NCBI GenBank assembly: GCA_973895155.1
Contig: OZ316892.1
Location: 10,168,001-10,232,000, forward strand
Direction: 5' to 3'
DNA from: Marsupella aquatica
Taxonomy: Eukaryota > Marchantiophyta
Length of the DNA stretch: 64,000 nucleotides
The notes under the pieces were generated by a model. The model ran no database searches and had not been told where the DNA came from. It saw nothing but the letters and a program-made list of their open reading frames with translations. This document shows positions 36,105-47,932 of the stretch, in pieces. Positions within the stretch are counted from its first letter, which is position 1, and each line of letters starts with the position of its first letter. The translations under genes and the position numbers were made by a program.

Positions 36105-37640
36105 TTACACCTTGAAGCCTCTGCTGTTTCTGCGCCCTCTAGCCTTCTCAAATTTGCGACCCTTGGAGCGAACATAAGGCTTGGTGTGACTGTGGGGCAC
36201 ACCAGGTGCTCTACCGAAATGCTTCACTGCCTCCCGAGCATTCTTAGGTCCACGCAGTAACACCTGCACAAATATCACGGGACGGTCCATCCATAAGCAA
36301 TCATAGTCTACCATCCATGACCTGTGACCAAATTAATGTATAGGGATAAGTATCCGTTTCAGTGAGTGCATAAAAATTGACATGTAGCATTTAGCTCAGC
36401 GACCATATACAAACTTCACTGGTCGAGGCAATTTCAAGCACAATCAAACCTAAAGATTTAAAATGAGTGGCAAGGGCGCGTAAGCGAAGACCACTCACAG
36501 TGTTGGCTCCAGTAGGTGCTTTCAAAGCCAGCTCGTCAAAAGTCAAACACTCGCCACCGGACTTCAAGATGCGGGCGCGTGCGGTCTCAGTAAACCGTAG
36601 AGCAGCAACCTTGTAAGCTGGGAGCTCATACAACCTCACGTCGTCGGTTACGGTACCAACGATCACGGCAATCTTGTCCTCCTGGGAAGAACAAATGAGC
36701 CACCGCAGCGGTGAGTCCATACAATCAGCAATGAATAACTACCGTGAATCGCTGTAAGAAGGCAGCATTCTCATCCTCCTGCGAAGTTTAGAGGCGCTAT
36801 GTTGTACGCTTCGTCAATGACACTTCCACCATTAAAGAACCCTAAAAGGCCGTGTCCATTACAGCTCGGCAAGATTTAGAGAGGTCTTACCTTGCCCTTC
36901 ATGTACCGCACAAGACGGGACAGAGATAGAGGAGGCCTGTTGGTCTTGCTCATGAAGAGCCTTTTCAACACAACGGCATTGAAGGGAGCATCCGTTCTTC
37001 TGACGAGGAACCTGTAGAGCTGCACCACCAAAATTTCCGTTCAGGTCGAAAGCAAAGAACTTGAAAGGTCGTTCGTGTAATCCAGAATATCCAAAACATA
37101 GGCGAGGATCCATATGCAAGACAAGGGTCCGAAGATAGGCCGATTCATAAGATGTAAGCATTTTGGAGAGGTCACATACCTTCACCAGAAGCTTCAGGTA
37201 CACATTGTTACTCTTGGGTGCTGTACGCTTGGTCTTCTTGTTGCGCCCTCCGGCTTTCAAATCGATACCCTGTGCAGACCCATAAAAACCACACTCAAAC
37301 CGAGAACAAGAGAGTCCCACAGCCGCGTCCTTCCAGGATATGCAAACACCGGACAGAACCTAGCCAACCTCTAAAATTCCAACAAGACAAAGACCGGACA
37401 GAATCACTGAAGCGGCGGCGAATCCAGGAACTTAGTTCGACCAGAAATCAATCGTCGGGAGGAATTAGGGAATCACCATGATGGGAGCTCAGGTTATGCA
37501 AACACAATACGAAACGAGCAAACCCTATCACGACACAGAAGAAATTCCAGCAACAAACACACTCGACACGAACAGAAGCGCGGCGGAAAATCGAGTTCAC
37601 CAAACTGATCGTCGAGGCAGAGAAATTCAGGACATACCAT
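36105..37640 (-). CDS. RPL18: 60S ribosomal protein eL18 (RPL18)
   Basis: Five exons in frame give 187 residues, the normal length: 37640-37638 (ATG only), 37269-37180, 37019-36891, 36681-36499 and 36263-36105. All introns are GT-AG at phase 0. The protein is a core component of the large ribosomal subunit. The sequence is typical plant eL18: [106 protein letters not shown]. The first coding exon contributes just the start codon before a GTATGT donor. A second ATG-plus-GT copy lies 161 bp downstream at 37479 in intron 1. A telo-box and a GGCCCA word lie upstream, as is usual for plant ribosomal-protein genes. Confidence 0.97.
37408..37500. repeat. Duplicate of the eL18 start-codon exon
   Basis: The sequence around the true first exon (about 37570-37660) is repeated here: GAAGCG-CGGCG, ATCGTCG-GG, then on the minus strand CTGAGCTCCCATCATG followed by GTGATT. 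It could act as an alternative first exon supplying the same Met. Confidence 0.6.
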
Positions 37641-37769
37641 GACGGCAGCTCAGGATTTGCACGATGAAATCCGCAGCAGCAGCAGCAGCGCACCGCAGAA
37701 GAAGAGAAGAAAGGGAAACTCCGACGCGAAGGAGAGTCAAGAGAGGAGAGAGAGGTGAAAAGGGGTTAC

Positions 37770-37778
37770 AAACCCTAA
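37770..37778. promoter_or_regulatory. Telo-box of the eL18 promoter
   Basis: AAACCCTAA, about 130 bp upstream of the eL18 ATG. Together with GGCCCA at 37879-37884 (site II, bound by TCP factors) it forms the pair known from plant ribosomal-protein promoters. Motifs are seen; activity is inferred. Confidence 0.5.
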
Positions 37779-37878
37779 TCCTGACGATGGGACTATGGGA
37801 GCGCTATGCGCCGTCCATGAAAACCCCCGCCAGACCCCTACAATAGATTACGTCAAGGTTCCATGCTCTAGGGGCGAG

Positions 37879-37884
37879 GGCCCA
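37879..37884. promoter_or_regulatory. Site II-type GGCCCA element upstream of eL18
   Basis: TGGGCC/GGCCCA core within GAGGGCCCAAGAG, about 240 bp upstream of the eL18 start and 100 bp beyond the telo-box. Confidence 0.4.
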
Positions 37885-39217
37885 AGAGTACCGACGCTCC
37901 CTCCCACCCCCTGGTACCGGATACCAGTAAAGGATACCAATAAAGGGTACTTCTATTGTCTAGAGTGGAGCTTTTAGACATGGACTCTAAATGAGGCCTG
38001 ATTGAAATTGAGGGTGCATACAAAATGGTGACAAAGATGAATAGGAGAGATTTTTTCTTCTCCATCTCTATGTCCATGCAAGGAACGGGTGTTCAGGTTT
38101 AATCAGGCTAGTGCACTGAATTTAGGGAGAACCCCAACATGATGATAATCAATGATATTAGCCCTTGCCATTAGAAAGAATGTTGTTGTTGCCCCAACTG
38201 TAGCATTGATATAAATATTAAGTGTGACCAGACCACTATCACTTGCAGACCAGATGCGCAAGCACATGTGTGGGGCAGGCCAACTTGATAGAGGCATTCT
38301 TTTTTGACACAACCCCCATGCAAAAGTGGGATCAAGCAGAGATGTTCCAGTGCTCAAGCATTGGCCTTTGACGGAGTTACGAAAAGGGGCACTCCAGGGA
38401 AGTGTATGTCTGGGAAGAAGACGCTACCTCCTCACCTTACAAAAATCTCCCTAAGGGCCAACTCGCATGTGAGTGGCCTTGTGTTTTGCGGCCCAATACC
38501 CTTGCAACACTTTAGGACAATTGAATCTATACATACAAGTCAACCTTTGTCCCCACTACGTGTCATGTGCACTACGGCAAAACTTGCAATGGCAGACTGT
38601 TGCAATATGATTGTGTTACTTTAGGGCATTTGTTTTATGTGGAAGTTGAGGTCGGGACCTGCAAGGGCCGAAAAATTTCCGGCCCTTGCCTTTTGATTTG
38701 CTAAGTTTCTGTTGTCCGGACTGGCAGGGGAGGAGGTGACAACATTTTTCTCTCATGCACTAATACATTGCCGCAAGTCAGTTTTAGGGCTGCAAAGGGT
38801 ATGGCCGCTTACATGTGAGTTGGCCTTAAAGCAATTTCCTTGCCAATATCCAAAAACTGGAGTTGTACTAAATGAAGACAGTTTCAAGCTTTCTTGAGTG
38901 TTTAGATTTCACACCAAAGTGCAAAAACCCTGGCCAAAAGATTAATCATATTGTTGGACATCCTTCCTCTATAGTGGAGAGACTCATGCAACCTCCCAAG
39001 CTTAATTGTAGGACCTCCTCTCCGGCCAGTAGCTACAGTTGTTCAAGCTTTCAGGGTTTCAGGGATGCTTTGGGTTTAGATTCCTAGAAAACAATGCTTA
39101 AATGGACCTCAAAATTTGCTGATATGTTTGCGTGGACTCTCACAACTGGGACAGAGTACTTCCCAACATTCAAATTTGCTTGGACAACACATTTATAGTA
39201 AAGAATTAAAAAACCCT
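37885..39217. other. Gene-free stretch with a near-palindrome
   Basis: No gene is seen. At 38666-38692, CAAGGGCCGAAAAATTTC followed by CGGCCCTTG is nearly its own complement, and the same 27-bp word with minor changes is at 32185-32211. The two neighbourhoods share further words (GCCGCCCTC-type and TTTTAGGGC), so they are copies of one dispersed repeat. Confidence 0.5.
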
Positions 39218-39432
39218 GCTTTTAAGTACTTTGCCACTAAAGATATGCTAATTGACAATATTGCCACTGTTTTTTTGTATTTATAAAAATGCCATGATTT
39301 TGTATATGGATGACAAGTTTACCAAGGTAACCAAGGGAACTATATACGGAACCGTGACATTTTTGTAAATACACAAAAATAGTGGCAATATTGTAAATTC
39401 AAATATCTTTAGTGGCAATGTACTTAAAAGCT
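39218..39432. mobile_element. MITE with ~80-bp terminal inverted repeats
   Basis: The left arm (GCTTTTAAGTACTTTGCCAC, then TAAAGATAT...CAATATTGCCACT...TGTATTTATAAAAATG) is matched in reverse complement by the right arm ending TACTTAAAAGC at 39432. The spacer is about 50 bp. The target duplication is not clear, so the superfamily stays open. Confidence 0.75.
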
Positions 39433-42339
39433 GAAAAAAAAACATGTAAACCAAATCTAATTGGTGATTATGATGATCATCTTTTGAGCTAGCTACACAT
39501 GCACCATGGAATCACTCAAATCAAAGGAAAACAAATACACAAATTGTCCCTAACCTGATCAACATTATGGGCTGTAATCCTTGAGGTGGCCAGCCCAAAG
39601 GGCTTACAGGCCATGCCCCCCAAACAGGGGAAGGGTTACTGAGCATAAATTTGACATGAGTATATTAGAAAACTATGTTTGAGGCCCTGATTACCGTCAA
39701 TTATACACTAATTTAAAGCATGGAATCAAAGAATCCTGTGGCCAGGCTGGGGAGGGGAGTGCATAGAAAACCAAGGGTAACATCTCCACTCAAGCAAATA
39801 TTGGGAAAAAATTGGGACAAACCAATTCCATGATCACAGAGTTTTGAATCAACTAGCCCAAATACGTACATGCAGATGCAAGAGATGGGCTCCTTGTGCC
39901 CAGACTCTCCATGCCCGTCTCTATTCACAAGCATAGTCTAAGTATTTATACAAATTTGCTAGTAGAGAAAATATAGTCTACGGCCTCAGTATACAGAGTA
40001 CGTGACCCTAGACTTGACTTGCAAACTATAGTATAAATAGATAGATAGATAGATGAATCCCCAGGCGGGCTGGTGAGAGATATGTCCCAAAACCTTCAAT
40101 TAAAATACAAAAGATACTTAAGTTTGTGCATAAGTTGAGCTCTTATTGTCCCCTTTGAAAGATACACACATCAGCTTGAGTGGTCTTTTGTGAATGTAGA
40201 TGGGCCTTAGGAAACAAACAAGTTCTTTGATCAACTAGCCCGATTGCCTAAAGTATTATTTGAACATAAATAGAGGTGAGTACATTCAAGCTGTTTGCCG
40301 CCTCTCCAATTTACTCTTCAAGTGCTTTCCTATGACTCCTCACACATGCCACCATTTTCAAATAGTCTCCCGACCCCCAACCTCAGTTTTCCACGCGCAC
40401 CCCCAACTTCAGTTATGCCCCAGACTCATGTTCTAGAGTCTTCACATTAGACTATAGGTCCTGAACAGTAGGTTCACATCATGATCATAGAGTTGGATGG
40501 CCCCTGACATGTAGCACCGTTTACAGAGACTTGCCCTGCCCCTAATCCCCCTATTGCACATCTGAGTTACACCCCAAGAGGCACTGTCAAAAGACTCCGT
40601 GCTAGACTGTAGGCACTCAATAGTAGGGTCAATAGAGATTATACAGCTAGACATTTAGACAAGCCAAATGCCAGTACCTTGCAAAGTACTTTTCAAGATT
40701 GTACTTTTGATGTTGAACACGAGTGTTGTAAAGCATGAGTTGGATAACTAGGCAATCAAATGTTGTGGGGAGTTGGAGATTGGATTTTAAAGGAGGGCAA
40801 GCTCTAAGGAATTGGAAATAGGATTTTAAAGGAGGAACAGACAGACAAATGGGCATATTGGAACACAAAGACAAATGGGCAGATTGAAACACAAAGACGG
40901 CCTAAATATTGATCAACAAAATGGGTCAAATAGTATCCTTGAGTCCCCTTGCAATCCGGGACACGCACAGATGGGGATCACTCACTTTAGATGACAGCGT
41001 GCGAGTATGAGTACAACATTTGTTGTTTCTTAATGTGAAGCTCCACTTCCAATGAAATTTGAGCACCATTTCAGTCGATTGGAGTCGGCAAATCAGCACC
41101 GTTCTCCCTTACACGTGAATGCTCTCACTTAATTCTCCTAAAAATACAAGACAAGCTGGAAGTTGAGATCTGTCACCACGAACACAATAATACTACCCTA
41201 AACAATTATAGTGAGCGAGCAAGCATTGTTTCATGAACCGAGTTATCCAGAAGCCTCCAAATATATGGTATAAAATGGTCCATGCAACATTTTTGATGTG
41301 GTGTAACTCATATCCACAAGTCGTTATAGTTGAGAGTGAGTGTTGAAAGATCATAAGTGCAGCAACCATCATTCCAAGATGTATTCTCCCTAATTCCGTC
41401 CGTGCATAACAGATCACAAGAAGTAGGTTGTCATTTTTCAACCCTCCATGCACAAAATAGATCACAAGAAGTGATTCTGTGATTTCCCAACAAAGGGAAG
41501 AGACTGAAACCCAACAAATACAATCCACCCAGGGGGAGATACAAGATGACAAACACTGCTCCTAGTTAAAGGTGCAAGAGATCAGAGATGATAAGCTAAT
41601 CCTATCTAACGTAAACTAATCCTACCTGACAGGAAAATTACCAAAAAATGAAAGCAATTATTACAATAACTATCTAAAAACGACGGGTTATCCAGGCATA
41701 CACTGTCGTTGGTGAGAGCCTTGTCAACAATGTTTCCTCATGCTGGCGCTTCCTTACTGTTGATTGTTCACGGAAGTTCGACAAGTTCTAAGTATGCATC
41801 TTTGCATCGAGTCTTCCCACACAAAAAGATATGGTGCAATAGCTTTCTACTGCCACAAATGTCGCTGATGTTATGGAGAAACTAGGTTATGTATAAGATT
41901 AGCTTAAGGTTTTCGTTTGCCATTGACCTTGCTGCTTTGTCATCAAGGAGAGAAAAGTTGAATTTGGAGAAATGGCTTCAAGACAACATTACGGTTTATA
42001 ATTTTTTTTTAGGAAGACAACCCATAACGGTGGAGATATATTAAATCAAGCTCGTCGTCTGAACGTGTTAAATGGATTAAAATGTCTCAATTGGCACATC
42101 TTAACACAGATGGTCACTGTTTGGATTTCTGCTCTTCTCCCTCTATGAGAAGTGACTCTAGGCAGCCCGTAGCCCTGAACGGGCTCAATAAAGATAACTA
42201 GCCTAAAGATCATGAACTTGCTCACAGCTTGCCCTCAGGAAGTTCTCATTTAGAATCAACTTTGCATCAATGTGACATGGGACTGATTTTGGTCCAAGCT
42301 CGACAAGGGCTTTGATTTCAATGCCACACATCAGCACAC
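39433..42339. other. Gene-free stretch
   Basis: AT-rich DNA with short frames. There is a (ATAG)n microsatellite near 40036-40054. A 119-codon frame at 41193-41552 (minus) has no motif. Nothing else is supported. Confidence 0.45.
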
Positions 42340-42545
42340 CGTTTCTCCTGTTCATCGACAGGCCTGTTCACGATAAAGAAGGAGCCATCAGCTCCAGCCA
42401 AGTCCATACTGGTCAGCTCAATCAGCCCCCTTTGCCTTGATTTTCAGGATCACCTGTCCCTCCGATGCCACTTCGACAACCTTACCCTCAGGTCCATTCC
42501 TTGCCACGAACAAATTCCCATCCATGTCTGATCTCGCCTGTCTAC
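42340..42545 (-). pseudogene. Scrap of an SMP-30/gluconolactonase-like gene
   Basis: On the minus strand a frame reads ARSDMDGNLFVARNGPEGKV, then VEVASEGQVILKIKAKGAD and a stop, which is the blade motif of SMP-30/gluconolactonase/LRE-like beta-propellers (D.DGNLYVAR.G.GKVV..SPEG). After a frameshift, LTSMDLAGADGSFFIVNRPV resembles the next blade (TSVAFGGPDG..LYIV). Only about 60 residues remain, with a stop and a frameshift. It could be a captured exon or the end of a dead gene. The rest of the gene is not found nearby. Confidence 0.4.
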
Positions 42546-44057
42546 ATCATGAAGGACCAATGTATGGTGGAAGCATAGGATATTGTAAGGACCATCATTT
42601 GGTGGAAGGGGTGGTGCAGTATTTGACCAGCAGAGGTGAAACACTTTGTTTAATTTGAGGTATTGTATAATGCAAGCAAACAGGACTTTTGTTAGCGATG
42701 AGAGTGTTGTTAGCAAGACACTAGTAAGTTTAAATTTCTTTTGCCTTTTGCTGCCTTTTATATTTTTTGTGGTTTTAATGAATCGAGATGGCTAGTGAGT
42801 TTGCTATCAAAAAGAGGAGTCCCCAAAATGTATGTTATCAACCAGGTGCTTGTTAGCGAGGCAATTGGAGAGAAAAATTAGGGGTCATGTGAGGAAATTT
42901 AATTGGAGATAGAAAAACTAGGGGTCATGTGAGGAAATTTTTACTGTTTCCTTGCACATCACGATGACCCAATCCACAAAACTGGACAAAGGTCCTTGAC
43001 TGAGGGTAGAAAGAGGTTAGAATCTTCATTCATGGGTAGAGTGGTTTAGGGTAGACAAATAATGGCAGAGTGGTTTAGAACAACTCACAATCATCAGCTG
43101 ATTTTGCTACTTACAGGTAAAGGGGGAATTTGTCAACTGACTTTTGTAAGTAGTTTTGTGCAAAAGCAGCGAGGTTTTCATCATCACATCCAAGCAGGAA
43201 AATCCTACAAGGGCATACTTCAAAACGCATCAAAACGCAAAACTGGCTGTTCAATTGCGACGAGACTGGACACGAGGTTGACAGAGGGTAGAACAACTAG
43301 TGATCATCAGTTGGTTTTGGTAGTCCTCGATCAAAAGGGGATTTCTCAAGTGATTGTGTGATTAGTATTGTCCAAGCAAGCAGTAAGGTTTGATCTGAAT
43401 ATGTACAAGTAAATCATAGAACCAGAAGACAATAGTCCCAAAGAGTAATGTCGAACTCCCATGTCTTCTCACTTACTAGAGGAAGATGGTCCCATAGCTG
43501 GTTACCAAAAAAACCTCGGTGCTCACTTATCGACAATCCCACTCTGTTCTTGGGATCACTGGGCTGATTAACATATAGATGTAGTGGTGATGTCAAGAAC
43601 GTTGACCTCTCTCTATGAAAGAGGCAACTCTGAGTCCTTGCAAGAAGAGATTCTCTGCCCTATCTCAAGATCAGACACCAATATTAGACAAGGGCTTCCA
43701 TATAAGCTTCATGACCTTGGTTGGGAAAGGAAAGATGGATTGTAAAGTGGGATTTAAAAGACTTTTAGAACGGCCCGTTGCGTGACTCAAAGCTCAACTA
43801 TGTACTGGTAACGGTCACTCCAGATGTCTTTCATTCTAAATATATATTTTGCCTTGGATTTCTGCAATAGCAACAGTGAACATCTTTCTTTCCGTTTAGC
43901 ATGGACCAAGCTAGATGATAGCATGTCCAGGGAAGTGAAGTTGTGTAAACAGATATATTAAGAAACTATACATAAATCAATCGCCCACAGTGGAATTGGA
44001 GAAAAGTAAAAGAATGATCATCATACACATATTACGAAACAAATGCTGGAAGAGAGT
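42546..44057. other. Gene-free stretch with a short tandem duplication
   Basis: A ~38-bp unit (AATTGGAGA..GAAAAA.TAGGGGTCATGTGAGG) occurs twice at 42863-42940. 42970-43340 shows weak duplicated words (GTAGAACAACT..ATCATCAG). No gene is supported. Confidence 0.45.
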
Positions 44058-46064
44058 TCAGGCAAATCCAAATTTGAAACCTCCAGCTTTCGTATCAGCA
44101 ACTGCTTCCCAAAATGAACTGTTCTGTTGTAACATTTTTCTTCTTTCATCGGCTATACGTTGCATTTCAGCTATAGATCCTGGAAATTCTTCCTCAAATT
44201 TAGTCTTGAACTTATCAAACAAGCTCACGCGATCTGTAGTTCCTGAAACCAATTCTTTTGAATTGGGTTTGCTTAAGAATTCCAACACGTTCAGCAGATT
44301 CCTCCTAGCCACAGAGACGGCCAAAAAGCTCCAGTTAGATTGAAAGCATGTAACGAAATGAAAAAAAGGCTTCCACCACCTAACGATAATCTACTCTCTA
44401 AGGTCTAAGAAACAGGCTGTGAGAATTCTCTCGACCTCCATATGCCTACGTTGACAGAAATGTGAAAAAGGTACCTGCTAACGTAGTTTTGAGTAATTGC
44501 TATTGAGTCCTCCAAGTTGATGACAATATGCCACCATCCGTTGGGGACAAACAGCACCTCCCCCGCTCTGCAAATACACTCTACAGGCTTCTCCTTCTGC
44601 CAACGAGTTTGCTCATAAAAATTCATGAACCATTCTGTAAGAGAAACAGGGGATGCGACTTCTGCTCCGTCTGGACTAGGATGGACTCCTGGAGGAACCA
44701 CATGCGGTGGATACAGCACCCATTTCTTCGCTCCTCTTATGACAGCATTCCAGGCAGAAGTGCTGTTAGGGTCAATGTGAAAGGAAGAGCCCGATCGCGC
44801 TGGGCCACAAATCAACCACCTGTAATCAGGTCTGGCACTTCCTAGTAACGAAAAAAGGTCTTCTCTGAAATATTTTGGCACATCATAGTCTAAAGCCAGC
44901 TGAGGAGACTTTTCCGCAAATTTAGAATCAAATATATACAGGGGCCTCTCTTCTTCCACCAAGTCAGCATATGAGTAGTAGTTCTTGAGTTTCAAGTCAA
45001 CTGGACCAGCTGCGAACGTAACTTCGCCAGCGTGTTGCAATAAATACTCCCGGTCCCAATTTGCAAGTGCAGGCCAGTGATCTATTGCCCCAGAGATGAG
45101 TACAGGTTTATTAGGCTCTTCAAATTCCTTGACGAACTCTTCAACAGACAAATTTGACCGGCGCTCAATATTGTCTGTACTCAACCAATCTTTCTTCAAT
45201 TCTAAACTGGCACACAGCCAGCTTTGGAAGAAAAAATCGGAGTAAAAGTTCCGTATCTGCACCATGAAACGATTTTGTCATTAATCCTTGCTATTTTCAC
45301 TGTTCAACGCAAAGAAATGGCCTTGTCATGATTGTACATCAACAGCTGAAACATTTCAAAAAATTGAGGCTCGGTACATATAACAGGTTTAGTTAGAAAA
45401 ATATTATTAGAATAAGTTCGGTGTCAATCGATCTGCAAAGCTGGGCCGTTTGACTGATTGTTCATTTCATGCCGCGTGGTATCAGCACATAATATTTGGA
45501 GCCAACACATGTTCACTTGAAAACTGAAACATATGTATTGTGAGTGATTATGAATGCAAGGACGAAGAGGTAGACAGGTGACGGATATCTCACCTTGAGA
45601 GGAACATGAGCAGGACCAGCGAACTGGGGATATCGTGTGGCAATATAGGAATTCTTCCAGCGGCCTGTGAAAGAGAAATTCCCCTTGAACTCATCCAGAA
45701 CTAGATTCCTCCAGAGCGAATCCTGATGAACGACCACGTAGAATGCCTTGCTCACGACAGCCAGTCGGCCCAAGTCCTTGGCTTCCAGAAGACCCAGGAT
45801 GTCCAATAAAAGCTCATCCGTAAGGGAGGACAGATTCCCTAACCCTACATTCCTGACGTTAGAAACAGAAGCTTCAAAGAGGAGGTTCCCCAACGGCTCC
45901 ACACCGTAGCTGTTGGCTCCCCTCTGCAGGCGAAACGCTGGGTCATTAGTTGCAAGAGCTTGTGGAGTTCTTGAGCTGGCCTTCTTCGCAATCTTCTTCT
46001 TGGCTGAGGTTTTCTTTCCCTGCTTCTGGACGGCAGCCCCTCCAGCAGGTTTCATCTTCCCCAT
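44058..46064 (-). CDS. JMJ22: JMJ22-like F-box/JmjC-domain histone arginine demethylase homologue
   Basis: Three exons, 46064-45594, 45256-44475 and 44304-44058, join in frame (AAG|ATA and AG|G) to 499 residues. Order: a Lys-rich N-terminus, YGVEPLGNLLFEAS, an F-box (LTDELLLDILGLLEAKDLGR, residues about 82-125), then a JmjC domain (about 185-420) and a C-terminal helix ending GGFKFGFA. The Fe(II) ligands are present: HID in SSFHIDPNSTSAW (His317, Asp319) and distal His400 in VPNGWWHIVINL. GVHPSPDGAEVA and SGTTDR are family hallmarks of the Arabidopsis JMJ22 (At5g06550) type, reported with JMJ20 to remove H4R3 methylation during seed germination. Here the substrate is inferred by orthology. 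The frame stays open above the ATG, but no upstream ATG is found. Telomere-like words lie at 46299-46315. Confidence 0.93.
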
Positions 46065-47370
46065 CGTGCTGTCTGGTTGCTCCAATTCTGGGTTCTGTTG
46101 CCTCTGAAGAACTACTTCCTCGCCATCGCACCCAGTTCCCTCAGGAAGTGTAGAAAAATCGCAGAAAACCAGCGGAGCATGGATCTCAGAGACGGTAAAC
46201 CGCAGTTCTTTTCTACTGTCGAAGGTATTTGGATGTCTTCACTCCAGTCTTGACATCAAGAGTTCCGGGAAATCACTTGACAGTGTTAATGTGGATCAGG
46301 GTTTAGGGTTTAGGGAGTTACGCACTCTTTCAGAAAACTAAAATTATCGACATGGGGTGATCACAGTGAGGACTTCTCCAATCTTTAGAGAATGTTAACT
46401 CCTCACATGCTAGAGAGTAGAGATTGAATTGTCGGGTGGTTCAAAGTACAGTAGGGCTAGTTTGGGTACATTGAATTGTGAGTGATTTAAAGGCCAGTAG
46501 GGCTAATTGTGGGTGGTTTAAAGTGGAGGAGGGCTGGGTGACACGGCCCAACAATGGAAGTCACGTCTTTTAGAATTCAATTTGCAAATGATTTGTTTTT
46601 TTTATAATTGTGCAAATGACGAGAGAACAAGTTTTTCCTATTATTAGTGGTAATTTTTCATGCAGTTTATGAATATACTTTTTCTAATTGCCAAGGATAG
46701 CAAAAAGCATATGAGATTAATGGAGACAAAATGATTGAATCCATGCACAACATCTATAAATTGCAACTGGGCTATTGCATGGTGCAATGCAATGTCACCG
46801 GCACTTTGGTATTCTAGTGGGGGGTCACATAGCTTTTCCCTGGACAGTGTAGTGTTTGACCTCATGGGGGATGCTCACGGAGGAGGATGGGGAAGGGTGC
46901 AGATTTTTGTAGTACAGGAAGTGAAAAAAACCTATAAAAAAACCCTTGTACACAGTAGTCCTATGGAAAACCTTACTGCCATTTCTTTATGCCCAAAAGC
47001 CATCCCGTGTACTGATGAGGCTTTAAGACGCCCTTATTCTGCACCTTAGGGGCAGGGAGTACTTACTGAGGAGGAATGGATGGGAAAAATCATTCCCCCT
47101 TATTCTGCACCTTAGGGTTAGTGGCACTGAGTACTCACTGAGGAATGGATGGGAAAAATTTCCCTCAGAATTATGTATACCTCTCACCTGTTCAGCTATA
47201 GGGCATCTAAAAACTGCATTTTCCTGTTTTCTTTGGTCAGCCATTGTGGGAAATTTGCATCCGCAACCCTGACCAAAACCCAACTTATCCGCAAACTTTA
47301 CCAAAGGGGTTTTTGGTTGTCTTTGGTTTGAGATAGGTCACAAAATCCGCCCACATTACCATTGTTTTTT
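46065..47370. other. Upstream region of JMJ22 and further gene-free DNA
   Basis: Includes GGGTTTAGGGTTTAGGG at 46299-46315, telo-box-like on the minus strand about 240 bp above the JMJ22 ATG. 46430-46540 repeats 'ggtttaaagt..agggctag' words. 47030-47160 has duplicated 'ATTCTGCACCTTAGGG' and 'gaggaatggatgggaaaaat' words about 65-75 bp apart. Confidence 0.45.
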
Positions 47371-47520
47371 TCAAGGGCGTCAACTCATTTTCTAGGACCA
47401 ACTTTCCATGCAAGCTCCAGTGCACTGACCACCCAAGTTAATGGCCGTTCCGTTTAGGTGGTCAGTGTACGGGAGCTTGCATGGAAAGTTGGTCCTAGCA
47501 AATGAGTCGATGCCCTTTGA
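47371..47520. repeat. Hairpin-forming inverted repeat, ~65-bp arms
   Basis: The left arm (TCAAGGGCGTCAACTCATTT, then TCTAGGACCAACTTTCCATG ... CACTGACCACC) is matched in reverse by GGTGGTCAGTGTAC...AGTTGGTCCTAGCAAATGAGTCGATGCCCTTTGA. The spacer is about 20 bp. It may be a fold-back MITE; target duplication is not evident. Confidence 0.8.
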
Positions 47521-47738
47521 ACTGACCACCCAAGTTAGTGGAACCGCAGATTTTTGACCCGCAACCAAGTCCAAAGTATTCTGGTCTCCTTGGAAGAGCT
47601 GGTTTGAGACTCCCTATTAAAGGTTTGTGGAAGTATAGATATACACTTTTTATATACAAAGGGACCAATCAGAGTACAAATGAACAAACAAAAGAGGGCC
47701 CAAGTGGACAAAACTAATCGAAAAAGAAGTGAGCAAAA
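47521..47738. other. Short unclassified interval
   Basis: Begins with CTGACCACCCAAGTTAGTGG, a direct copy of a word inside the preceding hairpin. No gene is seen. Confidence 0.35.
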
Positions 47739-47932
47739 GGGAACCACTAAACACCAAGAAAGAGGAACTAAAAGTAAGAAATGAACAATAGGGAACCCCT
47801 AAAAACCAAGAAAGAGAGACTAAAACTAACCCAAGCGAACAGCTAATGTGACAAAAAGAATAGGGAACCCCTAAAAACCAAGAAAGAGAGACTAAAACTA
47901 ACCAAGCGAACAGCTAATGTGACAAAAAGCTA
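47739..47932. repeat. 72-bp tandem repeat, two full copies and a partial third
   Basis: GGGAACC(C/A)CTAAA starts at 47739, 47791 and 47863. The last two units (47791 and 47863) are almost identical, including AGCGAACAGCTAATGTGACA; the first is shorter and diverged. It lies about 330 bp upstream of the homoserine dehydrogenase start. Confidence 0.88.

Noticed and set aside
41193-41552. 119-codon minus-strand frame
   Set aside because: No motif, no splice or promoter context, surrounded by repeat-like DNA.
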